NCBI GenBank assembly: GCA_030272155.1
Contig: CP126191.1
Location: 11,031,001 to 11,095,000 of the forward strand
From: Tetradesmus obliquus
Taxonomy: Eukaryota > Chlorophyta > Chlorophyceae > Sphaeropleales > Scenedesmaceae
Length of the DNA stretch: 64,000 nucleotides
Reading direction: 5' to 3'
How positions within the stretch are numbered: the first letter of the stretch is position 1; each line of letters starts with the position of its first letter. The position numbers and the translations under genes are program-made. Below the pieces are notes generated by a model. It ran no database searches, was not told the origin of the DNA, and saw nothing but the letters and a program-made list of their open reading frames with translations. Shown here piece after piece: positions 32,623 through 45,092 of this stretch.

Positions 32623-33386
32623 ATGGCAGAGGCCATCGATACACAGCCTCAGGAGCTGGGCAAGTGAGTAGGACGCTGCAGGGACAGCAGCAACTGAGCC
32701 ACTGCAGCAGCCCAACCACCTGAACGCATCCTCTGCATGTGCAGCTGAATGCACAAGAAAGTGCTGCTGTGGCACCTCGTTTATTTTTGCAGATCATGGC
32801 AGGCCATACACATACTGAGCTCCTGACCCCTGTGCACCCTGCTTGCTGCCTGTTGCGTGGTGGTTGCTGCTCTCCTGCAGCCCTGTGCCCATCATCTTGG
32901 GCGTCATCACTTTCCTGGTGGTGGCCTTCGTGGTAGTCAATTATGGCCTGTGGTACTACGCGCAGCAGGTGGGGCTGGGGTGGCACATGCAGCCATCATG
33001 CTTGGGTGGCAGCACAGCATGAGTCAGCTGCTGCTGTCAGTTGCGTGTCCAGCAGAGGTTACCACATGGGCTTGGTATCATGGCCAACTAAACACCTGAT
33101 GTGCATCCAACTTGTACTCAGCTTACTTGGCATAGCAGGTAAAGCGTCAACCAGCTCAAGCTCAGTGTACGCAACGAATAGCAGCTTGCAGGAACGCGCT
33201 GTGCACTAGCAGCACCCCTGACGGGCACCCTGCTCACTGCCGGTCCTGCTGCTGCTGCTGCTTCTGTGCCGCCTCGCCCGGCATGGTGTTCAGAACGCGC
33301 CTGCTGCCGTGAAGCCCAAGAAGCTTGGAGCCAAGAAGGCCAAGCGGCAATCACTGAAGCAGGGCCTGCAGGTGCTGGGAGACTAA
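32623..33386 (+). CDS. S1FA: S1FA-like small membrane protein
   Basis: Three exons, 32623-32663, 32881-32968 and 33294-33386, with matching phases give 73 residues, the size of plant S1FA proteins. An acidic N-terminus (MAEAIDTQPQELGN) is followed by one membrane-spanning segment, PVPIILGVITFLVVAFVVVN, then YGLWYYAQQ and a basic tail KPKKLGAKKAKRQSLKQG. The NYxLxxYAQ and KKxxxKKxKRxxLKxG signatures are those of the S1FA family. That family was first described in plants as a DNA-binding factor through the basic tail, although the clear transmembrane helix makes a membrane role at least as likely. A long intron (33294 is reached after 325 bases) separates the helix exon from the basic-tail exon. 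Confidence 0.85.
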
Positions 33387-35018
33387 GCAGCAGCAGCGGC
33401 ATGGTGCAGCAGCTCTGCCAAACCTAAGCAGCGTGCAATAGGATCATCAGTATGCAGAGGTGGGATAGGCGGCATCAGCCCCTGCAGCAGCCTCCCACTT
33501 GCAGTTAGCTGGCCTGCTAGCTTTGACATTGGCCAGCACACCATTTGTGCAGCAGTAGTCACACATTCATTCTTGTCTCGGTCAGCTGTCACGGTCGGGG
33601 TTTGCTGGAGCACTGTGCTAGGCACTGTTCAACTCATCAGCCATGTCAGTGGCCATTTAGTGTGGCCATGGTGGATGCCATTCAATCTGCCAGGGCAACC
33701 TGCACGCCTTGCCACGTTGGCGGCATCACTGTGGGGGGAGCGATGATGTGCATGCCATTATGCGCTTTGGATCTGCGTGTGGGGCCACCATGCTATCTCC
33801 ACACAGTGTTGGCAGCACTGAAACGTGCTGCTTTGTAGCTGCGCACATGCGTACGGCGTAGCACTTATTGTGCGTAGCGTGTCAGGTCGCCATCTGCTTG
33901 TAGAACCCCGGCATGCGCATAGTATGCTTGCAGCAGACTTGGGTTCGACATTTCTTGTTATGACTGCTATGCATCAGGAGTAACATGGCGTGCAGCACAT
34001 GCTGTGTGCTGGCATGGTGTGTGCATGATGTGTGTTTGCACCTTGAGGTCTGTGGCACTGAATGACGTCTGCGCAGTTGCACTCCCTGCTGCGTATGTCC
34101 TGCCATGCCTGTAATGCCAAGGTGTCCACAGGTTGAGCGCAAGTGTTTGGCCCCGCCAACCCTTTGTAGCAGTTGGGGTTCACATATGTATGCCCCTGCG
34201 GTTTTGAGAAGCCCAACGATGTGCGCAGTGGTGAAGGGTGCCAACCACAGTCGATGGCCCATCATGCAAGGCGGCATCCTGTTCACGATGGTAACTACCA
34301 CCTTGACATCAACGAGCCACCACGTAAGCTAATGAGATGCTGCACGCCGAGGCGCATCAAAGGTGATCAGGCTGTTTAGCACAGGCTAAGTGCAGCCACA
34401 TCAAAGAAACGGCTTATCACTGCTGTAGCGCATGATCTCGACTCCTTGTTTTCGAACCCTTCGGGGACTCGTCACAAACATGGGCTACTATTGCTGGTTG
34501 TCACCCAGCAGGCGATGACATGATCACTTTTATGAAGCAGGCACCTGCTTTGGTGGCCGCTTTTGTGCACTGCTGCTATCTGATGCGGTGTCACCCGGAC
34601 ACTGATCCTGAGGTCCTTCTGTCCTCTCAGGCTATTGCTCAAGCTATTGATGATGCTGATGAGTTTTTTTCTGCGTTTTCGTCTGACGGTTTGGACGATG
34701 ATGAGTTGTTCTTCGATGTTTCCTCCCCCTATGAGCCTCTCGTTGGCTCCTGACTGGGGTTCCCACTCCTCGTTGAGTGGAGCATGTAATGTAATGTAAT
34801 GTAATGTTTTGTGCATGCTGTAAGCTGCGCCACACTCCTCCACACTCCAGTTGATGCCAGAGCTGCAGACTGGGTGCTGATATGGCACGCTTGGTGTGCA
34901 GGAGGCACAGCTGCAACATCAACCTCCTGTCATGCTCAATGTCCAAAGTTTTGGCTATACATAGTCTTCTTCCCGCATCACAAATGCTTCAAGTTGCGGT
35001 CCACAGTTGCGGCGCCGT
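33387..35018. other. Intergenic; possible retroelement 3' end
   Basis: No full gene. An open frame of 77 codons at 34520-34753 ends in an acidic tail (DDADEFFSAFSS, DDDELFFDVSS). It is less GC-rich in codon choice than its neighbours and lies just before a 5-base microsatellite at 34786-34805. That pairing would suit the truncated 3' end of a LINE-like element, but no reverse-transcriptase motif is visible. Confidence 0.35.
34786..34805 (+). repeat. (GTAAT)4 microsatellite
   Basis: Four perfect 5-base units following a TC-rich end of a short acidic ORF. Simple 3' tails of this kind are common on non-LTR elements. Confidence 0.85.
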
Positions 35019-35617
35019 TCAGCTACCCCAGCTGTGGACTGCATCTGCTGGCAGGCTGCTGCTGCCGGCTGTGTGGGGCAGCAGCACCAAGGCAGTGTCC
35101 GTGTCACACAGCTGGGTGTCCTGCAAGCAGCGCACGCACACGCCAGACCCAGCAGCAGCAACAGGTTATGTCCATGGCAGCATCACTGCAGCAACAGTCT
35201 ACATGGGCAGGTGATGCATGCAGACGCACCGTGTGGCATGCCTGACAGCAGTTGCCCAGGCACTGTGAGATAAGCTTTGAGCGTAGTTGCATGCATATGG
35301 CTGCAACGCTCAACCGCCGCACCTGGTCAGGGTTGGTGTACACGTAGCGCAGGCTGCGGCCCTGGTGCACCGCGCTGCGCTGCAGCCCAGCCGCCACCAT
35401 GCCGCGCCGCTGCAGCAGCCAGCCAAACAGCTCGCCAAAGGTGGCGCAGCCGCTGCACTGCGACACAGGCACCTGCAGCAGCACTGCGCCGCCTGCATGC
35501 TGCAGGATGCTGGTGGCTCCCTGCTGCTGGGAGGCCAGGTCAGCTGCAGCAGCTGGGGCAGAACGACCCTGCTTGCTGTCTGTTACCTGCTGCTGCTGCT
35601 GCTGCTGCGGCTGTTGC

Positions 35618-35649
<32 letters not shown>

Positions 35650-38600
35650 TGTAAGCATGGCATTGTTCAGCTCCTGCTCGCACTGGTTCTGCTTGCCGTC
35701 AGCTGCTGCCTCCGCCACCACGCCTGCTGCATCTGCTGGCGAGGGGTCGTGGGGGTTGACCTGGCCGCCCGCCTGTGAGTGCCACTGGGACAGCAGCTGG
35801 GACACGATGCGCGGTGTGGCGTGGTTGTACAGCGTCTGCGCGGCACAGGTCAACTTCATGTTTTGAAAAGGTTTCATATAAGCAACGCTGCCAGACAGTT
35901 CCTGTGTTTGCAGAGCTGCAAGGTATCCTGACTGCATCAACAGCTGCAGCCTGTGTTGAAATGCACATGCCACCTGCGTAAAACCCCCAGCTTTACAGAC
36001 AGATTGAGCTGCTGCACACTAGCCGGAGGTACATGCCAATGCTGCTCTGCACTGCTTCTGCAGCAGCCAGCTAGCCAGCCGCCAGCGCAGTGCCTCACCT
36101 GGCACACCATGTAGTCCAGCAGTGCAGGCATGAGCACGCCGCCAGGCAGGAAGGCGGGGCTGGCAGCAGCGCGTGATGACTCAGCAGCCCTCCAGCTGAG
36201 CAGGCTGCCTGTGGGGCTCAGCAGCGCCACACTGCTGGGGCGGCCCAGCTCCACAAACAGCTGCGGCAGGAACGTGGGACGGGCAGCACACAGCAGGACA
36301 GCACGGGGAGCGGGTGAGAGCTGCTGAGCAGGTGGGTGGGTGGGGTGAGGGGGAGGGAGGTGCGGCAGCTATTGCATTCAACGCCATCAGATGTGCTAAG
36401 CATGCAGCCGCTGCAGGGCCTGCACGCTGCAAGCTGGATCCTTTGAGGGTGCAGCGGTAGACATACATTGCTACAAGTACAGCACACGGCAGAATCGAGG
36501 ATGCATGCACCATTCACAAGCCAGGTCAGGAAGGGTACTGCCAGCACACAGTGCTGCACCCAACCCACAATCAGAGCATGCTGCTGTGCCCACCTGTATG
36601 TTTGGGTTGATACTGCTCAGGGTGTTGGCTGCTGCCACTATGCGTGCATCAGCAGGGCCAACAGACGACATGCTGTCGTCAGTGCAGCTGGCGCAGCTGC
36701 TGCCGCTGCCTGGGGTGCTGCTGCTCCGTGGCTGTAGCAGCACTGCCACAGCCGCACGCTCAGCGTTTGCCGCCATGAGCGCATGCGGGTCATGTACACT
36801 GCCCCTGATGATGAACACATCACACAGGCTGCAAGGTAGCAGGGGCAAGCGCCAGCAAAAGCAGCAGCAGCAATAAAGTGAACAGTGGCACGTGGTGTGC
36901 ACAACATCAAAATGCAGTGCTGCAGGCGCTTGCATTGTTGGCCAGCACACTGTCAGCAGCAGCCAATGCTCGGACAATACAGTGATTGTACAGGACAGGC
37001 AGCACAGCTTGCTGTAGAATGCCAGAAATCATTCAATGCTTCAAAGGCATGCAGATCCAGAATCATACAGTGCAGCTGTGCGTGGCCTATGTTGCTGCCG
37101 TACCTCGACACATCTGCCCATTCAGGCCCCTCAAGATCTGCAGCAGCGTCCAGCAGCACCAGTGGCGCCGCATTGGCCAGCGCCGTGCTGCGCAGTGGAG
37201 CCAGCAGCGCCAGCAGCGCACTGGGCTGCAGCCCGTGCCCGGCCACCAAGATGTGTCCCGTGAGGTCCACTACATCGACATAGACTCCCTGCAAGGCAGC
37301 GGTGGCAGCAGCTAGCTCAGCCCTACCATGCAGCAGACACCAACAATACTACACACAACCAGGTGAAGCTTGACACATGTCAGCAGGCGGTAGCACATGC
37401 TGGCCCATCATAGGCAGCTCCTCCCACCTGCAGGTGGTCGGCCGCCCCATCCCGCCCCAGCTGCCGGGTGTGGTACAGCTGCTGCTGCAGGGCGGCGGCC
37501 GCACGCCACTCGCCGCGCCTGCCTGAGGAGCGTGCCTGGCGCAGCTGCGTGGTGGCCTGGCTCTGCAGCGCGGCACGGCTGCGCAGCGCCATGGCCGCGC
37601 CCGACACTGCGGCAGCATGGCGCAGGAGATGTTGTTAGCAGCAAAGTCGGAGCAGTGCATGCGGCAGTCACTGCGCAGAGGTTGCAGCTTCAATTCTAGC
37701 TGTCTGCTTATTCAGCCGCAGGCTCCTGTGCCGTGTAAAACACAAATAGCATGCTGCACATGCTGCAGGGCAGCCTACACGTGGCTTGATCTGCTTTCAT
37801 GTGCTCACCATGTGCATAACCTGGCGCTGCCAGGGCATGCGTGTTGAGCTGCACGGCTTGCCTCTTGCGGCGATGGCGGGGGCGTGGCGGGTGCTGCGTG
37901 CCGCTGCTGTGGTGGGCGCCTCCACTGGACCTATCCTGCAAGCCTGGCTGGCTGTCAGCAGCACCAGGCGCAGCAGCAGCCACTAGCTGGCTGCCCCTGT
38001 TAAGCAAGGCGGCAGTGCTGCTGCTATCGCTGCATTGACTAGTTGCCTGCTGCTGCTGCCACAACAGCAGTGGCTGCTGCAGCTGGCTTATGTTTAGCAC
38101 TGTGCTGCTGTTTTGGCGAGCTGCAGCTGCAGCTGCAGCTGTTGGTGTTGCTGGTGCTGGTGCTGCTGCTGGTGGTGGGCAGTGCTCATGCGGTGCCGCA
38201 CATGCCTGGCTCGTAGGTACGGCAGCAGCTGCAGGAGTGCTGTGCAGAGGTCCTGCAGCAGCAGTGCTTGGCTGCCGGCATGCTTCAGGAGCTGCTGCTG
38301 GCTCTTGCTGCTGCTGCTGCTGCTGGTGGTGAGGGGAAAGAGGCTGCGTGCGCCCACACTGTTGGTCCGGAGGCTGAAGCTGATCTGGCAGCTCACCGTT
38401 CTGCTGCAGCATCTCCAGCTTTGCCTGCTGCTGCTGCTGCTGCTGTTGCTGCTGCTGTGCCAGCCACTGCTGGAACTGGCCATGGCTGCCCTGCATGATG
38501 TCCAGCACCACGCGCAGGTCCTGCGCAATCACATAAAGACTGGTGCCGGGTAGCACTGAATGGTCCAGGGGCGCCAGCCACAGAGGGCGGCAGTCCCGGG

Positions 38601-41600
38601 CACTGCCCACGCCACCACGCCCCAGCACAGCCAGCAGCCGGCAGCTGGCCTCAACATTCTCACTGCTGGCGTTGCAGCTGGCATTGGGGTGTGCTGCTGC
38701 GGGTGTGATGGTGTTGTGGGGGCTGCTGCCTGCAGGCTGATTGGAAGGGGGCGGCAGGCTGCCTGCTGCTGCGATGGTGATGGCTGCATAGTACTGCTGT
38801 AGGTACCTGGGGGTTTAACAAGCAGAGCAAGCAGCAGACTTGTCACAGTTGCTCTCAGAGACTTGTAGCAATGCCACTGCATCAAGCACGACAACGCTGG
38901 GTGACTCAACAGTGACAGCTGCAAGTACCTGAGGGTCACGGGGCCAGCACCACATCCACTTCCCAGCAGGCAGCCGCTGCAACGCTGGAAACATGGCCAG
39001 TGCACATACTGGCAAGCACATGCCTACTGGCCACACTTTTGCGTCACTGCATCGCTGAGTAATGGCCATGTATGCCTCTCCCAGTACTCACTGTGTGATG
39101 GCAGCCAGCCTGTGGCCCCACATGTGCTGCGGCAGCAGCGGCACCTCATACAGCTCATGGCCCGCACCAGCCAGGTACTGCCGCGCCCAGCCGGGCAGCC
39201 GAGCCAGCTCAGAGGCAGGCAGGCTGCTGGCACTCACGTTGCGCACCAGGTTTGAAAGTAACGTTATAACGCCGGGTGTAACACAGGCCGCGCCCATGAG
39301 GCCGTAGGTGATGTCAGCTGCACACACCACGGCCAGGCTCTGAGCAAAGCCCTGCCAGAAGCGGCCCGCGTCGCTGCAGGCGCTGTCGCTGCTCGGCTCG
39401 GCTTGATCTGGCTGCTGCCGCTGCTGCCGAGTGTCATGTAAATGGGAGCCAGCAGCAGGAGCAGCGCCCTTTGCGGACCTGTGCACTTGCGGATCATCTG
39501 TTTGTTCTGGCAGGTCTGCGTAGCGCTGCAGCCAGCTTGTGAGGCGCTGGCGTGAGCCTGGCAGCAGCAGCTGGATGCACAGCAGCGGCGTGGTGAGGTG
39601 GCGCTGGCGCTGCATGGTGGCAACCACAGCGGCGGGATAGAAGCAGCAGCAGTGAAAACCCGTTGGCAGCACAGTGCAACACATGGCACATTGTTATAGA
39701 GCACGCCTTGCGTGACATGGCATCACATGCTATGCACGTCCGTACAAACCCAGCAAGCCAATTCCTGTGATAGTTGAAACTTGATTGCTGCACAGCGTGC
39801 TGCGCCCTGTCCAAGCATGTAGGCTGAGCCAGGCAGCCGTCAACAGCAAACTTGCAGCTGCACCAGCCAACACTGCGGCTCACCTGGCGCAGCCACGCAG
39901 GCGTCAGCAGCCGGCTCAGCATCTTGGGCAAGCAGCGCACCGCCTTGCCTGCACAGCGGCATAAATGCAGGTGCAGGGCATTGTGGACTTTGTCCACCTC
40001 ATTTCAACAGCATGAGCTTAATTTGCATACCAAGCAGTACATGTGCTGGCTGCTGCGAATGCACCAAGCCCTGTAAAGAACGTCGGCTATGGGCCGAGTG
40101 GTTCGTTGTACATCATAACCCGCTGCTGTGCCACTGCAAGCTGCGGGCTCACAGCAGCAGCAGCCTGGCGGCTGGCCAGCAGCACAGCATGAAGAACGTG
40201 CTGCTGTCTATGCAGCGCACCTGCATGTCCCTGACTACTGTTGTTGCTGCTGTCACTGCAGGCCATGGCGTACAGGAAGTGCCCGATGGCCAGGCAGCAG
40301 GTGCTGTTCCTGAGGTCCCTGGATGATGGTGGGGTTTGACCAGCAGATGTTGACCGTGTTGTTTGACCAGTGGTGGTGTGCAGCGTTGGCGGTGGTGCAG
40401 GGCAGGATGCAGGGCGAATCAGTGTTGGGCCGTGCTGGTGCTGGTACCGGGTTGCAATTGATGAGCCTGCCTGCAGTTGCTGAACATAGCGGTGCTTGGT
40501 CACCAGGCCACTCAATCATCAGCATTGTGCGTCTGTATGCAGCCATTCATGCACGGCACCGCCAGTGGCATTGAAAGCACCCCTGACAGCAGCTTGGTAC
40601 ATAAAGCATCATGATGAGTGCAACACTGATGGCCAGGCTCGCCCAGGCTGCAGCCCCTTGCCCTCCCCTGCCGGCCCGCTCACTCCTCGTGTGCGTCGCC
40701 CGGGCTCTTGTCGGCCATGACGAAGACAGCATCCGCATGCTGCACCTGCGCACGCGCAAGGTCCTGCGCAGGCATGCACACATGGGGGCGTCAGGGCTGC
40801 TACAGCAGCAGCTTCAGCAATGCCATCAGTACGGCTATCAGTCAAAATTGGCCTATACAACAGGTCAGGTGATGATAGCACGGGACAACAGCCGCATGCA
40901 GCTGCCGTGCAGCCGCCCCCCTGAGTGCCTAGTATAACAACCAACGCTCAATGGCAGGTTGCTTGCAGCAGGTGGCTGCCACACTCACCGCTGCGCTGGC
41001 TGCGCTGCCCTGCAGGTACCTCAGCCTGTAGCTCATGGGGTGCACCTTGAGCAGGCGGCGCATGGCGGGGGTGGGGCGGGCAGGGCGCAGGAACACCAGG
41101 CAGTAGTCGTGGAAACCTGAGGAGGCAGGCAGGCAGGGAGCAGTAAAGCACTCAGGATGAGTGGGGCGTGATGGCGCGTCCGTGCCCTGCACTAATGCCA
41201 CTGTGAAATAATGCAGTGCGGTGCTCGCAGCACACAGTCGCATGTCGAGCACATGCCCTTGCGTGACGTATGCTGCTGACACCACACTGCACGCTGTGGC
41301 CTGTCGCTGAGCTGAGCATCATGCCTCATGCCCCCCCCCCCTCACCGTAGTCGTCGTGGTACAGCTCCTCCACCAGCAGCTGCATCAGCTCAGCATCAAG
41401 GTGGCCTGCAGGAATGAGAAAGCAGCAGGGGCGGGCTGGCGGGCAGGGCGGATGAAGGGCAAGGGCAAGCCGCAGAAGCAGCAACAGCAGGCAGCTGCAA
41501 CAATGGCTCAGGTACAGCAGGGGCCGCACATTCTACTGCCTCAGCAGCTGTGACGCACCTGTGACGACCACGTGCCGGCCCTTGGCTGCTGGCGAGTACT

Positions 41601-41740
41601 TTGCGCTGCTGTAGGGGTTGGCTGCTGACAGCGCCCCCACCAGCGCGTTGGTCTGGTAGGGCAGCACGGTGAAGGTGACCGCCAGCACGCCTATGACCAT
41701 CATCTGGCTGGCCAGCACGGAAGGCGAATAGTCGCCATAG

Positions 41741-41808
<68 letters not shown>

Positions 41809-43289
41809 GCTGATTCTCATGAGGATGTGCAGTAGGTGCAATGTTGCTGGCAGCAGTCATTGCAGGTGCTGCGCTTGTAACTGCAGCACAGTCCAATGTT
41901 CAGGCGGGTACTCTTTAATGGATCACATGATATGAGCCACATGCACCACACACAGTGCCCAGCTCAATGGGGATGTGCTGAGCGTGCTCAATCAGTCAAA
42001 ACACCAGCAGTCGTTTGGCGCCGCACCGATTGTGGTGATGGTGACAGCCCCCCAGTAGATGCTGCGCTCAATGGTCAGGTCAGGATAGGTGCTCTAAAAA
42101 GATGGCAGCAGCAGCAGCAGCAGCTAGTTAACAAACAATGAGCGTGGTCCAGATGTTGCTACAGGCACAAACAGAGCATCAATCATACTCTTCAGCACAG
42201 CTGTGGCATTGCATGGCCCGCATGCACGGCTGCAATTTGTGATACGCCCAGGTTGTGCCCTCAGCAGGGTGAAGGGGTGTGGCTGGCATGCGGCAGTGCC
42301 CCAGCCACCGCCAGCCGCCGCTCCCAAGATACCTTATAAGATGGCTCGTAACGTCTTAGATGGTGCCAGGACCCACATGTAACTATTGTCCTCTCTCAGT
42401 AAAGACTGCCGTGCTCACCCCAAAGCGCGTCTCAATCTCGTAGAAAAGTGACGCCGCTGTCACGATGATGGCAGCCAGCGTGCAGGCCAGCATCAGCAGG
42501 CGCGCCTGCACCTCACTGTGCAGCCGCCGGCCCAGCCGGAATATGCGGAACACCCGCAGCACGCGCAGCACACGCACCATGGCCTCAAAAGCGCTGAAAG
42601 CAGGGACCTGAAGCCACGGGGCAGCGGCACAGTAGCACGGCAGCAACAACATTGCTGGTCAGTGGGGTCATAAGCAGGGTGGCCTCATGAGCTTGCCGTG
42701 CGCTTTCCTGCTCCCATCTCGCGTGACAGCACTTGCAACACGGTGCAGCACGTGCGTAGCTGCTATCTTGATGGTGTTGGCAATACAGCAGCACCCTGTC
42801 CATTGCGCAGTGCGTGTTGCTCACGTGTGTGTTAACCAGGCTGGAAACTGCTGTGGGTGCGATGGTGAGTATGTCAACGATGCTCTGCAGGCTGACCACG
42901 TAGCGCAGCCGCCGCTGCTGTGCCAGCCACAGCCAGAAGGCCCACTCGGCAGCAAACACGGCGCAGCAGGCCAGGTCGACATTACGCAGCGCCAGGTAGA
43001 TGTCGCTGCTGTTGGGGTAGTGCGTCTCAACCTACCAATGGGGAGGCAGAGGATGCGGCGGCGGCCCGGGGGGAGGAGGAAGTCAGGAGAGCTGCCAGCT
43101 GCTGCTTTTCAGCAAGCACGTGTTCAAGGAAATTGAGAACGCAGCATGGAGTTGCTGGTTGAACAGTCCTTGAGACTGCCACTAGTGGTCAACAGAGCAT
43201 CATAACTTGCACCTGGCCGTATTAAGGTTGGCTGGCAGATGCTGAAGCCGTCTCAACTGCCAGCAGGCTGGCAGCGGATTCCTGGGACC

Positions 43290-43348
<59 letters not shown>

Positions 43349-43656
43349 CATGCTGCTGCTGCAGCTACAGCCTGCTGCTGGCTGAGCACCTCCCCCCTCC
43401 CTCCCTCCACCCCCACCAGGTCCAACGCCCGCCCACGCACCATGTAGGTGACCACAGTCAGCAGCGACAGTCCTGCTGACGTGATGTCGATCACCATGCC
43501 TGCTGGCGTGCGCTCCACCCATCTGTGCGCGCGCTTGGCCAGCGGCACATCGCTGAACATGTCTTGGGCTGGCTCATGCGGCTGGTGCCCATTGCTGTCA
43601 GGCTGCTGCAGCTGCTTTGGCTGCGTGTCGTTCATGGTGATGGGAGTTATGGTCAT
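35019..43656 (-). CDS. BK/Slo-type potassium channel with two RCK domains
   Basis: Nineteen exons join in phase to 1,419 residues: 43417-43656, 42837-43031, 42419-42607, 42027-42093, 41559-41741, 41346-41405, 40989-41116, 40684-40763, 40257-40309, 39884-39948, 39092-39609, 38929-39046, 37809-38796, 37428-37606, 37104-37288, 36594-36828, 36099-36260, 35323-35835 and 35019-35120. S1 lies near residues 53-73, S2-S3 at 81-145, and S4 carries Arg every third position (RVLRVLRVFRIFRLGRR). The pore is TITTIGYGDYSP near 226-237. RCK1 begins VVVTGxGHLDAEL and runs to about 630 (CVTPGVITLLSNLVRN). A poly-Gln linker fills about 690-950. RCK2 starts DLTGHILVAGHG and ends with CATFGELFGWLL, RYVYTNPDQ and an ALVLLPH strand. 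The family gates K+ by voltage and cytosolic ligands, usually Ca2+. A stop codon precedes the ATG in frame. The exon 11-13 joins are the least certain. Confidence 0.88.
41746..41805 (+). repeat. (CAG)20 microsatellite in a channel intron
   Basis: Twenty perfect CAG units (CTG on the gene strand) immediately before the acceptor of the exon that encodes GYGDYSP, leaving only a few bases to the splice site. Confidence 0.92.
43291..43344 (+). repeat. (CTG)18 microsatellite in channel intron 1
   Basis: Eighteen perfect CTG units (CAG on the gene strand) within the first intron of the potassium channel gene, about 70 bases past the donor. Confidence 0.92.
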
Positions 43657-45092
43657 CTGCTTTTTCTGGTCCGTCTACAGAGTAGACAGCAAGTAAGGGT
43701 GCACCTGAAGAGTGCTGCCAGTGATGGAATGTAAGCAGCAGTGTGCTGGAGGCCTTGCCCGTGGTTGCTATGTCCTCTCACTTGGTTACAAACCGTCATT
43801 ACGAAGCTCCAGAGACTACCACCGTTGCAGCCAGGAGCCTCCCTGCATGTTCATCTGCACTTTTGCATGTGCACCCGCCTCGCATGCTGCTGCTCCGGTT
43901 CCTGACGTCATGACGCAGTGCAAACGCTTCTCATTGACTTTGATTGTTAATATACACTGCTATATCCGTGAACAGACGCGTGGATGGTTTAGGAATGCGC
44001 TTGGGCATCAGCCGAGTCAGAGATGTTACTTAGTCATCAGCGTGCACACCTCGTATGAACGACAAGCAGCATTTGAGCATGCACGTATGTTTGTTGTACT
44101 CAAATAGTCCGGTGGCTGCTGCTGATCAATAAAAGGCCAGTTGCACGTGGCCCAGCCTTGATTACCCGATCAGCGCAACTCATATTAGGGCGCCCAACGA
44201 CAAGGTGCGCTGGTTCACGCCGTCATCACAATACTTATACCAAACCCCGTTGACTATTTGCAAGCTGGCATGCAGCACGACAAGGTACCTGCCTTCCTGC
44301 TTGCTTGGGGGCGGGGCAGAGACCGAGCCTGGCCCACATGACTGTGGGGCTGCAGTAGGCTGCTGCAGTGGTTTTCAGACTTGACGACCAGAGAACACAT
44401 TTAAAGATACAAAAATATGTTACAGCCGCAGCTGCAAGCATCAGGTGTGCACACACTCAGACCAGGGCCGCATTGGCATGGCCGCTAGGGCGGCCCTGGC
44501 AGGCATGCTGGCTGCATCACTCATGCTGCCAGTATACTAATGGCACCATCACATGTGACATATAGCGTGCTTATAGGCAGAAAACACCATCAGCTACATT
44601 GCTGCAGCTGAGAACCAGCGTCAACCAGGCACTGTAATAACCGAATATGCATGTGGACAGACTCCCTTGGTACAAGGCGACATTCGGGCTGATACCGTCT
44701 TGATGGCGCCAGGAAAACATGCATACACCCCTCGCTTTTTCCAGGGCATCCTCTTATACCCAATCAAAGACACCGGCTCGGTGGTCACACAACACAAAGC
44801 GCGAACCAGGACAAAATACCAATGCTGGCACGTGCACATAGCAACCAAGATGCACGTGCACAGAATAAAATGGCCCAAGATGACACATAATGAAATCAAG
44901 CACAGGGCTAGGGTGCCAGTGCAATGCAGTGATATATCAGAACAGGCACAGAACATGGACCAGCAGTCACCAGAACAGGCAGCACTGTCACGGTTGCACT
45001 GTACACACCACCAGCAGTCCCCCCAAGGCTCCTGCACTGCACCGTACCGGCACCATCGACAGCGCAGAGAGCTCACTTTTTCATCTGGTGTG
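43657..45092. other. Intergenic, no gene seen
   Basis: Holds the channel promoter and the 3' UTR of the CDIN1-like gene, both on the minus strand. The longest open frames (such as the 131 codons at 43712-44107) lack splice-compatible neighbours, low-complexity style or any recognisable motif. Confidence 0.4.

Noticed and set aside
33882..34301. Open frame of 139 codons on the minus strand, with Cys/His pairs on the opposite strand (FTYVCPCGFEKPN)
   Set aside because: The Cys/His spacing fits no zinc-finger class I know, and no adjoining exon was found.
43712..44107. Open frame of 131 codons upstream of the channel gene
   Set aside because: No motif, no splice partner, and ordinary composition for random sequence; it lies where the channel promoter should be.
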